From G963668185 sp965237445 (GTDB taxonomy: Bacteria > Chloroflexota > Dehalococcoidia > Lucifugimonadales > G963668185), in the NCBI GenBank assembly GCA_965237445.1, contig OZ250142.1:2046001-2110000 (forward strand): DNA of 64,000 nucleotides. The letters are read 5' to 3'. Below the pieces are notes generated by a model. That model saw only the letters and a program-made list of their open reading frames with translations, had not been told where the DNA came from and did not search any database. Both the position numbers and the translations under genes were made by a program. Shown here piece after piece: positions 17,413-26,247 of this stretch (positions are counted from its first letter, which is position 1; every line of letters begins with the position of its first letter).

Positions 17413-17612
17413 CGGCCTCCGGATCCGAACGTCCGGCTGATCTGCCCGAGGAGGAGGTGGCCGCGGTGATGGCGGCAATTCAGGCCTACCTCGAACAGGA
17501 AAGGGCCGTACCTCCCGTTCCGGAAAGAAGCCCGGCATGGCGGAACGCTTCCTGGAGGATGTATCGCGGCAGCGGCGTGGCCGGTCCGCGGTCGTGGCGA
17601 GAGAGAACCTGA
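17409..17612 (+). CDS. Small acyl-CoA carboxylase epsilon-like protein
   Basis: 67 residues from GTG 17409, overlapping the carboxyltransferase stop (GTGA). The architecture is an acidic helix (EEEVAAVMAAIQAYL), a proline-rich linker and a basic, tryptophan-containing tail (WRMYRGSGVAGPRSWRER). Small epsilon-type subunits that follow carboxyltransferase genes in actinobacteria and Chloroflexota look like this. Assignment rests on position and layout, not on a catalytic motif. Confidence 0.65.
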   Translation: MTASGSERPADLPEEEVAAVMAAIQAYLEQERAVPPVPERSPAWRNASWRMYRGSGVAGPRSWRERT

Positions 17613-17690
17613 GACTAATTCGGACTCGGGAACGTGTGGGCGCACACGGACCATAGCAGTATCGAATGAGAACAGCGGGCGATTCCTGAA

Positions 17691-18923
17691 ATGTCCCGAT
17701 TCTTCAATGTCCGTCCGCCACGAGAGGCGCTGGACCTCCTATTGCGGCACGTGACGCATCGCGTAGGCTCGGAGACGGTCCCGACGAGCGCCGGTCTTGG
17801 GCGGGTCCTGTTTCGCGCGGTGTCGTCGGGAGAAGACCTGCCGCCGCATGCGAGGTCGTCGATGGACGGGTACTCGGTGCGCTCCGCCGACACTTTCGGC
17901 GCGACCGAAACGATGCCGGCCTATCTCGAGGTGGTAGGCGAGGTGCCGATGGGCGCGGCTCCGGCAGTGCGGCTTAGAACCGGCGAGGCGGCGGGAGCCT
18001 ACACCGGCGGCCTACTTGCCCACGGCGCGGACGCTGTCCTGATGATCGAGCACACGGAACGCGTGGACGGCAACACGATCGAGGTGCTGCGGCCGGTGGC
18101 CCCGGGGGAAAACGTGATACAGCCGGGGGAGGACATTCGCGCCGGAGAAGTGGCGATCGAGCAGGGCAGGGTGCTTCGACCGCAGGACGTAGGAAGCCTG
18201 CTGGCGTTAGGCGTCACGGAGGTCGAGGTTGCCATGAGGCCGATTGTGGCCATCGTCTCTACGGGAGATGAACTGGTTGACCCCAGCGATACTCCGGGGC
18301 CGGGGCAGATCCGTGATATCAACACCTACACCATAGGGGCGCTCGTCAGTCGTGCCGGGGGCGTGCCGGCGCCGCTGGACCTGATCCCGGACGACCTAGC
18401 CGCGCAGACCGAGGCCGCCCACAATGCGAAGGAGACAGCGGACGCGATCGTGTTCTCGGCGGGGAGCTCGGTGAGCAGCCGCGACCTCACGGCGCAGGTG
18501 CTGGACGGACTTGGGGAGCCGGGCGTGCTGGCGCATGGCATCTCGCACAAGCCCGGCAAGCCCACGATACTTGCGGCGACAGACGGCAAGCCCGCGTTCG
18601 GACTGCCCGGCAATCCGGTGTCGGCGATGACGGTGTTCGAGATGCTGGTTAGGCCGACGATCTACCGACTATGCGGATGCGAAAGTCCGCCCGCAAGGCC
18701 GACGGCGTACGCGGTGCTCACACGGGATGTGCCTTCCGTTACCGGGCGGGAGGACCATGTGCAGGTGCGAATCAAGGAAGAAGATGGCGAACAGGTGGCG
18801 GAGCCGCTGTTCGGGAAGTCGAACCTCATCTACACGCTTACGAGGGCGGACGGCTCGGTGACGGTACCGGCTGATTTGGGCGGGCTGTACGCGGGCGAGC
18901 GGGTCTCCGTATCGCTGTACTGA
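17691..18923 (+). CDS. moeA: Molybdopterin molybdenumtransferase MoeA
   Basis: 410 residues, standard MoeA length. Conserved segments are ARSSMDGYSVRSAD, GGLLAHGADAVLMIEHTE, VAIVSTGDELVDPSD, FSAGSSVSSRD and GLPGNPVSAMTVFE. MoeA inserts molybdate (or tungstate) into adenylated molybdopterin. It is followed by a second moeA with a fused domain, and the window also carries Mo/W enzymes at 34-41 kb that would use the cofactor. Confidence 0.95.
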   Translation: MSRFFNVRPPREALDLLLRHVTHRVGSETVPTSAGLGRVLFRAVSSGEDLPPHARSSMDGYSVRSADTFGATETMPAYLEVVGEVPMGAAPAVRLRTGEAAGAYTGGLLAHGADAVLMIEHTERVDGNTIEVLRPVAPGENVIQPGEDIRAGEVAIEQGRVLRPQDVGSLLALGVTEVEVAMRPIVAIVSTGDELVDPSDTPGPGQIRDINTYTIGALVSRAGGVPAPLDLIPDDLAAQTEAAHNAKETADAIVFSAGSSVSSRDLTAQVLDGLGEPGVLAHGISHKPGKPTILAATDGKPAFGLPGNPVSAMTVFEMLVRPTIYRLCGCESPPARPTAYAVLTRDVPSVTGREDHVQVRIKEEDGEQVAEPLFGKSNLIYTLTRADGSVTVPADLGGLYAGERVSVSLY

Positions 18924-19002
18924 GGAACTTCCTTGTTGCTACAGAAAACCTTCGCGCCGTTCTGCGGCCCTTCAAGAGCCGGCCAATCTCTCGGAGCAGT
19001 CG

Positions 19003-20967
19003 ATGACTGACCGAAAGTCCGGCTCGCGCAGGCACGGCCGCCGTTACTTCCTGAGCGACATTCCGGTGGACGAGGCGATCGGCAAGTTTCACGAGGCACT
19101 GGACGCCTGCGGGGCGCTGGGGCGCACAGCCTCGGAAGAGGTGACGCTGGAGGAGGCGCTCGGCCGGGTCACGGCGAGGGCTGTGTGGGCGGAGGCGTCT
19201 TCACCGCACTACGACTCGGCGGCCATGGACGGCGTCGCCGTGCGGTCACGGGAGACGGCAGGCGCCACGGAGACATCGCCGCTCAGGCTTGGGGTGGAAC
19301 GGCAGGCCGTATGGGTGGACACGGGCGACCCTATGCCGGCCGGATTCGACGCCGTGATCATGGTGGAGGTGGTGCACGAGGTTGACGAGTCAACCATCGA
19401 GATCCTAGCGCCCGCGCCGCCGTACCAGCACGTGCGGCCGCTGGGGGAGGACATCGTGGCGACGGAGCTGGTGCTGCCCGAGGGGCATCGGGTGCGGCCG
19501 ATCGACCTGGGCGCGTGCGCGGCGGCTGGCGTAACCTCCGTGGCCGTGCGCAAGAGGCCGACCGTGGCCATCATTCCGACGGGAACAGAGCTTGTTCAGC
19601 CGGGCGCGGAACTGGAGCCCGGGGACATCGTGGAGTTCAACGGACTTGTGATCGCGGGCATGGTGCGCGAGTGGGGGGGCGAGGCCGCGCGGCTTGCGCC
19701 GGTGCCGGACGACAAGGAGGCCATCGCTGCGGCGGTCAGGAACGCAACCCGCGAGCATGACATCGTGGTAGTGAACGCCGGATCGTCGGCGGGCTCGGAG
19801 GACTTCACGGCTGACGTGGTCCGGGACCTGGGCGAGCTGCTGGTGCACGGCGTGGCGCTGAGACCCGGCCATCCGGTGGTGCTTGGCGTGGTGGAGTGCA
19901 AGCCGGCGCTCGGCATCCCGGGGTACCCGGTCTCCGCCGTGCTGACAACCGAGCTTTTCGTGAAGCCGTTGATCGAGGCCGGGCTGGGCCTGGAGTCGCC
20001 GCCGAGGGCGCAGACGCAGGCAGTGCTGACGCGGAACGTAGCTTCGCCGATGGGGGAGGACGAGCTGCTGCGGGTTAGGCTGGGGCGCGTTGGGGAGAGG
20101 ATCGTCGCTACGCCGGTGCAGCGAGGGGCGGGCGTGATCACTTCGCTCGTGCGGGCCGATGGGATTGTCACGATACCGCGCTTCACTGAGGGCATCGCGT
20201 CCGGCGACGAGGTCACCGTCGACCTGCTGAGGCCGCTGCGGGACGTGGAGCGCACGATCGTGGTGATCGGCAGCCACGACCCAGCACTGGACCTGCTGGC
20301 GGACATGGTCAGCCGGCAGCAAACAGGGGTGAACGTTTCGTCGTCGAATGTTGGGAGCCTTGGCGGGCTGCTGGCGCTGCGCAGGGATGAGGCGCACGCG
20401 GCAGGTGTCCATCTACTCGACGAGGCGACGGGCGAGTACAACCTCTCGTACGTGCGGCGGTACGTGAAGGGGCGCGACGTTGTTGTGGTGAACCTGGCGA
20501 AGCGCGTTCAGGGGCTCATCGTGCCGCGGGGCAATCCGAAGGGGGTGGGCCGGCTCGAGGACCTCGCCGGGGGTGGCTTGAAGTTCATCAACCGGCAACG
20601 AGGATCGGGAACGCGCATGCTGCTGGACTACATGCTGGGGAAGCTGGGCATCGAGGCGGAGGCTCTTGCCGGGTACGACCGGGAGGAGTACACGCACCTC
20701 GCAGTGGCGGCCGCCGTTGCGGGCGGCAGGGCGGACGTCGGGCTTGGCATACTGTCGGCGGCGAGGGCGCTAGGTGTGGACTTCGTGCCACTGCTCGAGG
20801 AGCAGTACGACCTTGTGGTACCCGCCGAGATCTACGAGGCGGCGTTCATGGAGCCGCTGCTGGATATCCTGCGAAGCTCGGAGTTTCGACGGGAGCTGGA
20901 CGCTATGGGCGGCTACGATACCGGGCTGACGGGCGAGGTGATGGCGACCGTGGCAGGCGGCGGCTAG
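19003..20967 (+). CDS. MoeA fused to a periplasmic-binding-protein-like domain
   Basis: 654 residues. About 1-415 is a full MoeA (HYDSAAMDGVAVRSRE, VAIIPTGTELVQPG, VNAGSSAGSEDFT, LGIPGYPVSAVLTTE). About 420-650 is a PBP-like domain of the type fused to MoeA in archaea and some bacteria (VIGSHDPALDLLADMV, FINRQRGSGTRMLLDYML, AVAAAVAGGRADVGLGI). The extra domain may bind molybdate, tungstate or another anion. The paired moeA genes suggest separate Mo and W handling, which fits the AOR gene at 39 kb; that is inference. Confidence 0.92.
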   Translation: MTDRKSGSRRHGRRYFLSDIPVDEAIGKFHEALDACGALGRTASEEVTLEEALGRVTARAVWAEASSPHYDSAAMDGVAVRSRETAGATETSPLRLGVERQAVWVDTGDPMPAGFDAVIMVEVVHEVDESTIEILAPAPPYQHVRPLGEDIVATELVLPEGHRVRPIDLGACAAAGVTSVAVRKRPTVAIIPTGTELVQPGAELEPGDIVEFNGLVIAGMVREWGGEAARLAPVPDDKEAIAAAVRNATREHDIVVVNAGSSAGSEDFTADVVRDLGELLVHGVALRPGHPVVLGVVECKPALGIPGYPVSAVLTTELFVKPLIEAGLGLESPPRAQTQAVLTRNVASPMGEDELLRVRLGRVGERIVATPVQRGAGVITSLVRADGIVTIPRFTEGIASGDEVTVDLLRPLRDVERTIVVIGSHDPALDLLADMVSRQQTGVNVSSSNVGSLGGLLALRRDEAHAAGVHLLDEATGEYNLSYVRRYVKGRDVVVVNLAKRVQGLIVPRGNPKGVGRLEDLAGGGLKFINRQRGSGTRMLLDYMLGKLGIEAEALAGYDREEYTHLAVAAAVAGGRADVGLGILSAARALGVDFVPLLEEQYDLVVPAEIYEAAFMEPLLDILRSSEFRRELDAMGGYDTGLTGEVMATVAGGG

Positions 20968-21698
20968 GTAGAGCCTGAGCCGTAGTCCTTGCTACTCTCT
21001 CACTCTGAAGCACTGTCTTCGTAGGAAGTGATGCCTAGGGTAATTCACCCCTCATCCTTGTATCTTGGAGGGGCGTGGCAGATCGGTCCATCCTTGGTCG
21101 CAAGAGACCGCAGGTTAGCATGATCGTCACGCCCCTAAGCTCCCCCAAGAGCCCGTACAGTTGGTCGGACCCGAGAGTCCGGATGTGAAGGGACCAAAGG
21201 AGGGGTGAATGGAATAGTCGCAAGCTCAATGGGGTGGAGCTGTGGATTTCAGAAGGGCGTGAAACAAGGCGCTTTTCGCTGTGTACCGGAGGGTGAGACC
21301 AGGGTTGCGGCCGAACGGGACCCATCCCAGCACCTTCCGATGCACAGCAGAGGCCTGGGTACGAAGGAGGCCGGAGGAAGTTGCGAGGCTTGGTTGCCAG
21401 GCGCCGCCAGGTCGTCCCATGAGCGCCACCGCCCGAAGGCGCCGATAGGCAGTTGTGCAAAGACCTATCTGTCTCCACAAAGGGAGAAGGGACCAGAGAG
21501 TCGCCTCAAAGTGGAGATTTGCGTCTTGTGCAAAGGCATCCTTCGCAAACCCGGACTGCCTTGGCGTGCCTGCCAGAATCTCTTGTGGCTAACCTTCTCC
21601 CACAAGGGGGAGAGGCCCCCATCCTAGCCCTTCGGCTGCGCTCTAGAGGCAGTTGGCTCTTCCCTAGCAGACTGGGCAAAGGATATGGGCGAGAGCGG
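20968..21698. other. Non-coding region with short inverted repeats
   Basis: About 730 bp with no supported gene. Visible structure: ATTCACCCCTC at 21043-21053 with its reverse complement at 21200-21210, an AGGCAGTTGTGCAAAGACCT block near 21449 that recurs in altered form near 14096, and CTCCCACAAGGGGGAGAG near 21597. Confidence 0.5.
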
Positions 21699-22397
21699 CT
21701 ATGTCTGGTCTTCTTCGGAGGTTTCAGAAGTGTCCTCGGTGGGTCCGTCGGAGGACGATTCCTGGGCCCGATCGGCGGCTTCCTGTGCCATCCTGCGCAT
21801 CTGGTCCTCGATCCAGCGGTTGATGTCGTTCAGGGCGGGCGGCGAGACGTAAAAGACCTGGACGTCCTGCGGGAACTGGACCCGGTGGTCCTGACGCAGG
21901 AACATGATGCCGAGCTCGGCCGGCTTCAGCGCGTCGTCGATCCTGGACGCGATGAACTCGTAGCGCTGCGTGGTGGCGTCCTGGAAGCCGGTCATGGCAG
22001 CGTCTCCGACCTTCTCGCTCATCAGGCCGACGCTCATGCAGCGCTGCCAGTCGGATGACTGCTGGAGCAGTTCGATGTCTTCGGTGAGCTCCAGCCGGGC
22101 GTTCGACCTGACCAGGGCTTCGATGAAGGTCATGCCGTGGGCGTTGATGGGTTGGATGTGCTGCAGGCCTTCGTCTCCGCCGACGTGCAGGGCCTCGTGG
22201 AAAACGCAGGCGACGGAACCGAGGGAGCGCTCAAGCGACGAGACGTTGTCGCGGACCTCAGACCAGAACCGCTCCACAAGGTGGCGAGCCTCTTCCGGGA
22301 GGTCTCCGGGCATCAGGAGCATGGGGACGAAGACGATCTTGCGCTGATCCCGATACTGCTCTGCGTCCGGCTTGGGCATCTGTCCGAGGGTGGTCAT
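21699..22397 (-). CDS. Conserved-looking protein of unknown function
   Basis: 232 residues from ATG 22397. The composition and codon use are those of a real protein: a mixed alpha/beta core (KIVFVPMLLMPGDLPEEARH, ACVFHEALHVGGDEGLQHI, AELGIMFLRQDHRVQFPQDV, VFYVSPPALNDINRWIEDQM) and an acidic, disordered C-terminal tail (SSSDGPTEDTSETSEEDQ). No signal peptide or membrane segment is seen. A HEALHVGGDE stretch resembles a metal-binding cluster but does not match a named motif. I do not recognise the family. Confidence 0.78.
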   Translation of the reverse strand: MTTLGQMPKPDAEQYRDQRKIVFVPMLLMPGDLPEEARHLVERFWSEVRDNVSSLERSLGSVACVFHEALHVGGDEGLQHIQPINAHGMTFIEALVRSNARLELTEDIELLQQSSDWQRCMSVGLMSEKVGDAAMTGFQDATTQRYEFIASRIDDALKPAELGIMFLRQDHRVQFPQDVQVFYVSPPALNDINRWIEDQMRRMAQEAADRAQESSSDGPTEDTSETSEEDQT

Positions 22398-23044
22398 GTT
22401 CGTTAAGGATTTTATCCCGGGAAGGTGCAGGGCTGCACCCCTTTACGGTCGCCGGCTGAGGACGTGCTCTTGGCATGCACCTTCGATGTCACCCAGGATT
22501 GAGTCAGGACTGAGTTTGGGCGAACGGAAATCGATTTCACGGGCCTCTTACGTATACATGTCCGGCCCAACCGGCCAAAGACGGACACCAGGGCATGGCC
22601 CTGGACCCACAAAGAGATCAGACCAGACGGAACGCCGTTCGGTATCGGGCAAGAATAGTACACTTCCATCTGGAAGGAGAGCACGGTTGTCCTGCAGAGA
22701 GGGCTGAGCATGATTAGGGAGTTGTTGAGCCTGTCATTAGCGATATCGCATGAGATTCTATGGTAGGGGGGTGCCGCAGGGTCGATCGAGTCGGGAGAAT
22801 GAGGGACCCTGGCCTTTCACCGGGCTCTGGGAGAACGGGGTTGGGGAGGGCAGGCACAAGGCCCGCCCGTGGGATGGAGTACTTTACGGGCGCTTATCGA
22901 CCAGTTCCAGGACGTACCCTGTGATGGGCTCAAGGTGTAGTGTAACGGGTGGAGTCGTCTTTCCCCTGGGCAGGAGGACGGCTAGGATGGCGCCGGATAG
23001 GGATGAGCCTACGTCCGAGAGAGTGAATCACGGAGGAAACAGAG
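22398..23044. other. Intergenic region upstream of pdxA
   Basis: About 650 bp without a supported gene. It includes the palindromic AGGGCATGGCCCTGGACCC repeat near 22592, whose relatives lie at 38998 and 39148, and a GGGCAGG...AAGGCCCGCCC repeat near 22849. The pdxA ribosome site (GGAGGAA) lies at its end. Confidence 0.5.
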
Positions 23045-24049
23045 ATGGCAGGCAAGCCACTGGTGGGGATCACGATGGGCGATCCGGCTGGTATCGGAGC
23101 GGAGGTGATCGCCAAGGCGCTGGCGGAAGGGGGCGTGCACGACAGTTGCCGGCCGTTCGTTATCGGTAACACGGCGGCTATGGAGGCGGCTGTGCGGGTC
23201 ATCGGCGGCGGGACGGCGGTGAGGGGCATCGCGGAGGCTGGCGATGCCGCGGGGGATGCGGAGGCGATCGATGTGCTGGACCTCGAGAACTTAGCTTACG
23301 GGGAAGTCGAAACTGGTCAGATATCGACGGAGGCGGGCCGGGCGTCGGTGGAGTGGGTGCTGAAAGCTGGGGAACTGGCGAAGGACGGGGAGATCGCGGC
23401 GATCGCGACAGCGCCTATCAACAAAGAGGCGGCGCGACTAGCGGGGTACGAGGACGTTGGGCACATGGAGATCTTTCAGAGCCAGACGGGCGCGTCGAAC
23501 GTGGCGACGATGCTTATGGCGGGCCGGCTGCGCGTGGTGCACCTGACGACGCACCGGTCGCTGCGGCGAGCGTGCGACTACGTGACGACGGATAACGTGC
23601 TCGCCAAGACGATGCTGACGCACGAGCACTTCAAGGCGTGGGGCTTCCCGGCGCCGAGGATCGGAGTGGCGGCGCTGAACCCGCACGCGAGCGACGGCGG
23701 GCTGATCGGCGACGAGGAGGCGCGGGAGATAACGCCGGCGGTGGAGGCGGCGCGGTCGCAGGGCGCGGACGTTACGGGGCCGGTGCCGGCGGACACGGTG
23801 TTCAACCAGGCCATCGACGGCCGGTACGACGTGGTGCTGGCGATGTACCACGACCAGGGGCACGTGGCGATCAAGGTGCACGACTGGGCGAGGAGCGTGA
23901 GCGTGAACCTGGGGCTGCCGTTTATCCGCACGTCGGTGGACCACGGGACGGCGTTCGACATCGCGGGCAAGGGCGTGGCGGACCACCTAAGCATGCTGGA
24001 GGCGATCGGCGTGGCGGTGGACCTGGCGGCGGAGGGTAAGCTACGGTAG
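23045..24049 (+). CDS. pdxA: 4-hydroxythreonine-4-phosphate dehydrogenase
   Basis: 334 residues from ATG 23045 with GGAGGAA upstream. The N-terminal GITMGDPAGIGAEVIAKAL motif and the metal-ligand histidines in GHMEIFQSQTGA, TTHRSLRRA and MYHDQGHVAIKV are typical. It oxidises 4-phosphohydroxy-L-threonine in pyridoxal 5'-phosphate synthesis; some PdxA2 paralogues act in other pathways. Its last ~60 codons recur as decayed copies downstream. Confidence 0.94.
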   Translation: MAGKPLVGITMGDPAGIGAEVIAKALAEGGVHDSCRPFVIGNTAAMEAAVRVIGGGTAVRGIAEAGDAAGDAEAIDVLDLENLAYGEVETGQISTEAGRASVEWVLKAGELAKDGEIAAIATAPINKEAARLAGYEDVGHMEIFQSQTGASNVATMLMAGRLRVVHLTTHRSLRRACDYVTTDNVLAKTMLTHEHFKAWGFPAPRIGVAALNPHASDGGLIGDEEAREITPAVEAARSQGADVTGPVPADTVFNQAIDGRYDVVLAMYHDQGHVAIKVHDWARSVSVNLGLPFIRTSVDHGTAFDIAGKGVADHLSMLEAIGVAVDLAAEGKLR

Positions 24050-24267
24050 GAAAGCCATGAAGGCTGTTTGCACGACTTTGTGTCTATGTGGGTAAGCTAG
24101 ACTGCAGATGCGTGGCTAGATTGTTACAGGGCATAAAGGGAGAAATTAGGCCGAGACACACAAGCGAAGACCTTGCTGGATTGAGAACAGGCTTGTTATT
24201 GTGCCAAAGGCCTTGCAATACGATAAACAGTAAGGCGCTGGGGTTTATGTAAAGGAATAGGATCTGA

Positions 24268-24507
24268 ATGATCGAATCAGGCATCTCTTCCAAAGGACAG
24301 ACGACATTGCCCAAGGCTGTGCGTGAAGCACTTTCCGTGAGTGCCGGGGACCGGGTGCGGTACCTCATCCAGAACGGAGAAGTCCGGATCATGGCCGTAC
24401 GCCCCATCAGCAGGCTGTTTGGCATACTGCGGCACGACGGTCCTGCGTCGACCGTGGAGATGGAGGACAAGGTAGACACCATCGCAGAAGAAAGGTGCGA
24501 GTCGTGA
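24268..24507 (+). CDS. AbrB/SpoVT-type antitoxin
   Basis: 79 residues. The swapped-hairpin DNA-binding motif SSKGQTTLPKAVREAL followed by SAGDRVRYLIQNGEVRIM is classic for AbrB-type antitoxins. The remaining tail (FGILRHDGPASTVEMEDKVDTI) would wrap the toxin. Its TGA overlaps the GTG of the PIN-domain gene, so the pair is a type II toxin-antitoxin operon. The pair probably autoregulates from 24050-24267. Decayed copies of this gene lie at 25.2 and 26.0 kb. Confidence 0.9.
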   Translation: MIESGISSKGQTTLPKAVREALSVSAGDRVRYLIQNGEVRIMAVRPISRLFGILRHDGPASTVEMEDKVDTIAEERCES

Positions 24508-24902
24508 TCGCGCTCGACACCAGTGTGCTCGTCCGCTATCTCGTGGGGGACGACGCTGCGCAGGCTGAGGCGGCGAGGGCGCTGCTGGAGGGATTGACGC
24601 CCGAAGTTGCGGGCTTCGTCTGTCGTGAGGTTCTCGTCGATGTCGTCCGGGTGTTGGAGGGGACCTACGGGCTACCACGCGCCCAGATTGCGGGCGTCCT
24701 AATCGAACTGATCGCCACGGACAGCCTCGTTATCGAGGCCGCGGACGATGTGGCCCGTGCGGCATCCAGCTACCGTGAGGGCGCCGTGGGTTTTTCGGAC
24801 CTCATGGTCCTTTCAGCGGCGGACCGGTGCGGTGCGGCGCCGTTGCATACGTTCGACCGAATGCTTGCGCGTATGCAAGGGACGGTTCTCGTCAGGCACT
24901 AG
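24504..24902 (+). CDS. vapC: VapC-like PIN-domain toxin
   Basis: 132 residues from GTG 24504, overlapping the antitoxin stop (GTGA); GTG 24495 is an alternative. PIN acidic residues are D in IALDTSVLVRYL, E in CREVLVDVVRVLE, D in FSDLMVLSAA and D near the end in HTFDRML. Such proteins are ribonucleases that cut tRNA or rRNA when freed from antitoxin. Confidence 0.9.
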   Translation: MIALDTSVLVRYLVGDDAAQAEAARALLEGLTPEVAGFVCREVLVDVVRVLEGTYGLPRAQIAGVLIELIATDSLVIEAADDVARAASSYREGAVGFSDLMVLSAADRCGAAPLHTFDRMLARMQGTVLVRH

Positions 24903-24939
24903 CTGCGGACCGCGTTGCGGCGTTCGACTTCGCCGGTAA

Positions 24940-25025
24940 GACCCTGACGGACTAAGTCAGCAATGGCAGGCGATTGGAGTTGCCGTGGATCTGGTGGTGG
25001 CGAGGAAGGGTTGCTGGAAGGGGCT
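24940..25025 (+). pseudogene. Decayed copy of the pdxA 3' end (copy 2)
   Basis: GGCGATTGGAGTTGCCGTGG and following bases align with the pdxA ending (GGCGATCGGCGTGGCGGTGG at 24002), with the preceding CTAAG/CAGCATGCTGG region recognisable as well. It has no open frame of its own and lies just after the vapC gene. Confidence 0.7.
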
Positions 25026-25204
25026 ATGGATAAAGGCAGGTGGACGCTATGGAATGCGCGGCATGTGCTAATAGGTGCTTACAGATTTACAAAAGGCCTT
25101 GTGGGCGACCGTCAAGTAAGGTGCTGGGCCTTAGAGTAAGCGAGGCGTGGACTTGGGGGTCCAATGAGGATAGTCCGTGTAATGTTAGCGGGCTGACTTG
25201 ACTC

Positions 25205-25390
25205 AGGGTTGTACATTAAACCCTTTCTGCGCAAGCCAAGGTCTGGTTGCGGCATGTCATTGAGAACTGAGAAGTCCGCATTTGGCCCACACGCCCATTG
25301 GCATGCTTTGTTTCCTACAACATCACGCTGGCCGTGCATTTTCTCGCTCGAGTGCAGGGAGCGGGCGATCGCAGAGGCGACTAGGACCGT
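25205..25390 (+). pseudogene. Decayed copy of the AbrB-type antitoxin (copy 2)
   Basis: CTGAGAAGTCCGCATTTGGC and ACGCCCATTGGCATGCTTTG align with AACGGAGAAGTCCGGATCAT and ACGCCCCATCAGCAGGCTGT of the intact antitoxin. A GCGGGCGATCGCAGAGG tail matches the end of the third copy. The frame is broken. Confidence 0.65.
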
Positions 25391-25435
25391 GTCGTGACTC
25401 CGCGCGATGCGTAATCATTGGTGTGCGTCGCTGGC

Positions 25436-25531
25436 GAGGATCATGGCAGCACATGGAAGCGATAGGTGTGGCGGTGGACCTGTTGGTGGTGGGGAATGGG
25501 AAGTTGCAAGGGGCCATGCATATGGGCAGGT
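25436..25531 (+). pseudogene. Decayed copy of the pdxA 3' end (copy 3)
   Basis: GGAAGCGATAGGTGTGGCGG then TGGACCTGTTGGTGG matches GGAGGCGATCGGCGTGGCGG then TGGACCTGGCGGCGG of pdxA. The 60 bases after it resemble those after copy 2, showing that the copied unit extended past the gene. Confidence 0.72.
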
Positions 25532-25839
25532 GAAACGGTGGAAGGCGCGGTGCCATCTAAGTAGGGCTTACTATGCTACCAGCGGACTTGGGTAGTACCG
25601 AGCGGCAAGGCGTAGCGTGCAAGAGTAAGCAATAAGTCTTATGTAGCGGTGAAAGCGGGGAGTGCCTGAGATAATAGCATGTGAAATTGATCGTAGCTCC
25701 ATTAGTACACTATACAGATGCTTTACAAACTGCCAGTATATTTGTTAAGCGGTAACTGGGAAGTCAGTATGTATTCCCATACACCCATCATCTACCTATT
25801 GTGACTGCAGAGATCCGATTGCCTGCCAACTTCTAGCTT
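25532..25839. other. AT-richer non-coding stretch between decayed copies
   Basis: About 300 bp without a gene. Between 25640 and 25820 the sequence is visibly richer in A and T than its surroundings. No promoter or repeat could be assigned with confidence. Confidence 0.4.
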
Positions 25840-26010
25840 GTGAACTTGGAGTTAGCGGTCAAAGAAGGAGTGCGCCTGGCTTTGTTCGACGCGATGCGCA
25901 TTTGTTGTTCGACAACGCGGGCAAAGGAGTGGCGGACCACGTCAGCATGCGGAGGCGTTAGGAGTGGCCTTGAACCTAGTGGTGGCGACTGGTGTGAGCC
26001 TGCAAGGGTC
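25840..26010 (+). pseudogene. Decayed copy of the pdxA 3' region (copy 4, longest)
   Basis: GTTCGACAACGCGGGCAAAG then GAGTGGCGGACCAC matches GTTCGACATCGCGGGCAAGG then GCGTGGCGGACCAC near 23953 of pdxA. The weaker upstream match GTGAACTTGGAGTTAGCGGT to GTGAACCTGGGGCTGCCGTT extends the copy. It runs almost directly into a third antitoxin remnant. Confidence 0.75.
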
Positions 26011-26029
26011 GATGCGTGCGGGCAGGAGG

Positions 26030-26180
26030 CCGGGTGCGGTACCTTGTACAGAACGGGGAAGTGCGAGTCTTGCCCGTCCGCCCTATTGGCAAACTCTTCG
26101 GTGTGCTGCGGCATGGCGGACAATCGGTCACGCCGGAGGACATGGAGCGGGCGATGGCGGAGGGGCCTTGCGGGGACTGA
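26030..26180 (+). pseudogene. Decayed copy of the AbrB-type antitoxin (copy 3)
   Basis: In one frame it still reads RVRYLVQNGEVRVLPVRPIG, then KLFGVLRHGGQSVTPEDMER and a stop at 26180, closely matching RVRYLIQNGEVRIMAVRPIS of the intact antitoxin. The N-terminal DNA-binding half is missing, replaced by pdxA-derived sequence. No toxin gene follows. Confidence 0.78.
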
Positions 26181-26247
26181 GCGTCTTCTGAGGCTATCGC
26201 GCAAGCGGCGGTCAGCGGAGGGCCGTGCTGGGGAGCGATAGGCAGGA

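Noticed and set aside
25840..26241. 133-residue plus-strand open frame
   Set aside because: The frame mixes decayed pdxA and antitoxin sequence and does not keep either reading frame.
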